Positions 1 to 5,126 of a stretch of 5,126 nucleotides of DNA are shown here, piece by piece. Position 1 is the stretch's first letter. Each line of letters starts with the position of its first letter. The notes beneath the pieces are model-generated. The model did no database searches. It was not told the origin of the DNA and worked only from the letters and a program-made list of their open reading frames with translations. The translations under genes and the position numbers were made by a program. Origin of the DNA: Burkholderiales bacterium. Its GTDB lineage: Bacteria > Pseudomonadota > Gammaproteobacteria > Burkholderiales > SG8-39. The stretch lies in the NCBI GenBank assembly GCA_027457185.1, contig DAIDTN010000081.1, forward strand, positions 1 through 5,126, written 5' to 3'.

Positions 1-1
1 G

Positions 2-3844
<3,843 letters not shown>

Positions 3845-3873
3845 GCTTCGTTCCGTTCCTGACTGCTACAGCA

Positions 3874-3901
3874 AAAAGGCCGGCGCATGCGTCGGCCTTT
3901 T
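3874..3901. terminator. Bidirectional intrinsic terminator between convergent genes
   Basis: A 12-bp stem is formed by AAAAGGCCGGCG (3874-3885) and CGTCGGCCTTTT (3890-3901), with one G-U pair on the plus transcript and a CATG loop at 3886-3889. Read on the plus strand, the GC core is followed by TTTT, starting 29 bases after the rpoC stop. Read on the minus strand, the complement of the A tract at 3873-3877 gives TTTTT after the same GC core, 44 bases past the oxidoreductase stop. On the minus transcript the wobble becomes an A-C mismatch, slightly weakening that direction. The structure and position between two converging genes fit one shared Rho-independent terminator that ends the rpoC operon and the opposing gene. 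No other hairpin of this quality was seen in the gap. Confidence 0.92.
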
Positions 3902-3945
3902 CATTTGCAGCGAAGTTCACCTCGCCCCGCGGTTATCCGTATGAA

Positions 3946-5061
3946 TCAACGCTGGCCAATTTTGGCGTCGCGGAAAATCGCTTCCGCGCCGCGCGGCGGC
4001 GCACGCCAGTACTGTTTCGGCGCGCGCACCTCGCCGCCGAGTTCGGCCGCCGCGCGCCAGGCCCAGTGCGGCTCGTACAGCAGACCGCGGGCGAGCGCGA
4101 CCATGTCGGCGCGGCCGGACACGACGATGTCCTCCGCCTGCTTCGGCTCGGTGATCAGACCTACGGCGATGGTCGGGATGCCGGTTTCCCTGCGGATCGC
4201 CTCGGCAAACTGCACCTGGTAGCCCGGGCCGAGCGTGATCTTTTGCCCAGGCGCCAGGCCACCGCTGGAAGCGTCGATCCAGTCGCAGCCCAGGGTCTTC
4301 AGTCGTCGCGCAAACTCGATCGACTGCGCCAGATCCCAGCCGCCTTCGATCCAGTCGCTCGCCGATATGCGCACTCCGAGCGGCTTCGCCTGCGGCCAGA
4401 CCTTGCGCACTGCGGCGAACACCTCCAGCGGGAAACGCATGCGGTTTTCCAGCGATCCACCGTAACTGTCGCTGCGCTGATTGGAAAGCGGCGAGAGGAA
4501 TTCATGCAGCAGGTAGCCGTGCGCCGCGTGCAACTCGATCGCGTCAAGGCCGAGCCGCGCTGCGCGCTGCGCCGCTTTCACAAATGCGTCGCGCACGCGC
4601 GTGAGATCCGCGGCATTCATTTCCCGCGGCGCCGCCTCGGTCGGCGAAAACGGCAGCGCCGAGGGCGCGATCGGCTCCCAGCCGCCGGCCCCAGGCGCGA
4701 TCAGCTTGCCGCCGTCCCAGGGCGTGTGGCTCGAGGCCTTGCGCCCGGCATGGGCCAGCTGGATCGCCAGCGGCGTGTCGGCGTGGCGCCTCAGGGCGGC
4801 CAGCAGCCGGCGCAAAGCGGCCTCGTTGTCGTCCGAGTACAGCCCGAGACAGCTGGGTGTTATGCGGCCGACCGCTTCGACCGCAGTCGCCTCGATGCAC
4901 AGCAGCCCGACGCCGCCCAGGGCGAGCTGCCCCAGATGGATCAGGTGCCAGTCACCGGCGTTGCCGTCGGCCGCCGAATATTGGCACATCGGCGAAACCA
5001 TGATGCGGTTTGGAACAATGAGTTCACGCAACTTGATGGGTTTGAACAGGGCGCTGGTCAC
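3946..5061 (-). CDS. Old yellow enzyme family NADH:flavin oxidoreductase (YqjM/XenA subgroup)
   Basis: A complete 371-residue FMN-dependent TIM-barrel ene-reductase. Characterised relatives use NAD(P)H to reduce C=C bonds activated by carbonyl or nitro groups, and some reduce nitro compounds or nitrate esters; the physiological substrate here cannot be told. The N-terminus (SALFKPIKLRELIVPNRI) matches Pseudomonas XenA and Bacillus YqjM. Visible family residues are Cys26 and Tyr28 in SPMCQY (the Cys tunes the flavin in this subgroup), Gln101, Arg107-Lys108 in QLAHAGRKAS, the substrate-binding pair His178/His181 and Tyr183 in ELHAAHGYL, the FLSPLSNQR-D-YGGS-ENR block at 188-207, Arg231 in VRISASDW, and the FMN phosphate region GLIT (301-304) with ARGLL (324-328). 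Arg353 in QYWR aligns with the YqjM arginine finger that reaches into the neighbouring subunit. The start is GTG at 5061-5059, chosen because homology begins at once and a good ribosome-binding site precedes it. Likely cytosolic: no signal peptide or membrane segment seen. It is longer than YqjM (338 residues), partly through an 18-residue tail after Arg353. It converges on rpoC and is separated from it by the shared terminator. Family call is very secure; the finer name (namA, xenA) is left open. Confidence 0.96.
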   Translation of the reverse strand: MTSALFKPIKLRELIVPNRIMVSPMCQYSAADGNAGDWHLIHLGQLALGGVGLLCIEATAVEAVGRITPSCLGLYSDDNEAALRRLLAALRRHADTPLAIQLAHAGRKASSHTPWDGGKLIAPGAGGWEPIAPSALPFSPTEAAPREMNAADLTRVRDAFVKAAQRAARLGLDAIELHAAHGYLLHEFLSPLSNQRSDSYGGSLENRMRFPLEVFAAVRKVWPQAKPLGVRISASDWIEGGWDLAQSIEFARRLKTLGCDWIDASSGGLAPGQKITLGPGYQVQFAEAIRRETGIPTIAVGLITEPKQAEDIVVSGRADMVALARGLLYEPHWAWRAAAELGGEVRAPKQYWRAPPRGAEAIFRDAKIGQR

Positions 5062-5067
5062 GGGAAA

Positions 5068-5074
5068 TCCTTTT
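5068..5074 (-). promoter_or_regulatory. Ribosome-binding site for the oxidoreductase
   Basis: On the minus strand AAAAGGA lies six bases before the GTG start codon at 5061-5059. Its AAGGA core matches the anti-Shine-Dalgarno sequence, and the spacing is normal. This site supports the GTG start over the next in-frame ATG (Met21), which would cut off conserved N-terminal barrel residues. Confidence 0.8.
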
Positions 5075-5126
5075 ATCGGTTCGAATCAAACGGGGAGAGT
5101 GGCATTAAGGAGGCAGCAATCACAGG
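5075..5126. other. Leader/intergenic sequence upstream of the oxidoreductase, cut by window edge
   Basis: From the oxidoreductase start to the window edge (5062-5126) the sequence is about half G+C (32 of 65 by my count), clearly lower than the genes beside it, which suits non-coding DNA. I could not find a -35/-10 pair with acceptable spacing on the minus strand. One minus-strand frame stays open from the edge to a TAA at 5075-5073 that overlaps the ribosome-binding site, as the end of an upstream operon partner would. However, another frame is open almost as long, so this is not evidence of a gene. The plus strand has AAGGAGG at 5107-5113, which could precede a divergent gene starting beyond the edge, although no standard start codon lies within the remaining 13 bases. 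Confidence 0.45.

Noticed and set aside
3887..4222. Plus-strand frame starting in the terminator loop and running into the oxidoreductase
   Set aside because: It begins inside the terminator hairpin and is antisense to conserved oxidoreductase codons; no Shine-Dalgarno sequence or recognisable product.
5077..5086. GGTTCGAATC, identical to the consensus T-loop of a tRNA
   Set aside because: Only the closing G-C pair of the T stem forms: the flanking bases (ATCGG against CAAAC) do not pair, on either strand reading, and there is no acceptor stem or anticodon arm around it.
5107..5126. AAGGAGG on the plus strand as the ribosome-binding site of a divergent gene
   Set aside because: No ATG, GTG or TTG occurs in the remaining 13 bases, and a start beyond the edge would be at unusually long spacing. 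It may be chance.
5073..5126. End of an upstream minus-strand gene with its TAA overlapping the oxidoreductase ribosome-binding site
   Set aside because: Only 17 open codons are visible, a second frame is open nearly as long, and the low GC of the stretch argues against coding.

Overview
The window looks like a chromosomal housekeeping segment from a GC-rich betaproteobacterium. The taxonomic call rests on the RNA polymerase beta' fragment. It carries the Proteobacteria-type trigger-loop insertion (SI3), and from memory many of its stretches are closer to Burkholderia, Ralstonia or Neisseria RpoC than to E. coli RpoC (for example the LTCDTRHGLCAKCYGRDLGR zinc segment and GEEVKIAGTDHSVNI). No search was run, so genus is not assigned.

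Layout: (1) Positions 2-3844, plus strand: rpoC, truncated at its 5' end by the window edge but intact from there to its stop. About 120 N-terminal residues, including the N-terminal zinc-binding domain, lie outside. (2) Positions 3845-3945: a short convergent intergenic gap holding a strong, nearly symmetric hairpin with an A tract on one side and a T tract on the other. It should terminate transcription in both directions. (3) Positions 3946-5061, minus strand: a complete old yellow enzyme family flavin oxidoreductase of the YqjM/XenA subgroup, with a GTG start and a good Shine-Dalgarno sequence. (4) Positions 5062-5126: a short, lower-GC leader upstream of that gene, with no gene or convincing promoter that I can support.

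The two genes are not functionally linked in any way the sequence shows. rpoC is the core transcription machinery and probably ends its operon at the hairpin. The oxidoreductase is a separately transcribed accessory or detoxification-type enzyme that faces it. The one mild surprise is gene order: in many betaproteobacteria rpoC is followed closely, on the same strand, by the rpsL-rpsG-fusA-tuf genes, and here it is not. I found no mobile element, CRISPR array, RNA gene or sign of an undescribed system. The long antisense frames across rpoC are best explained as GC-rich coding shadows.
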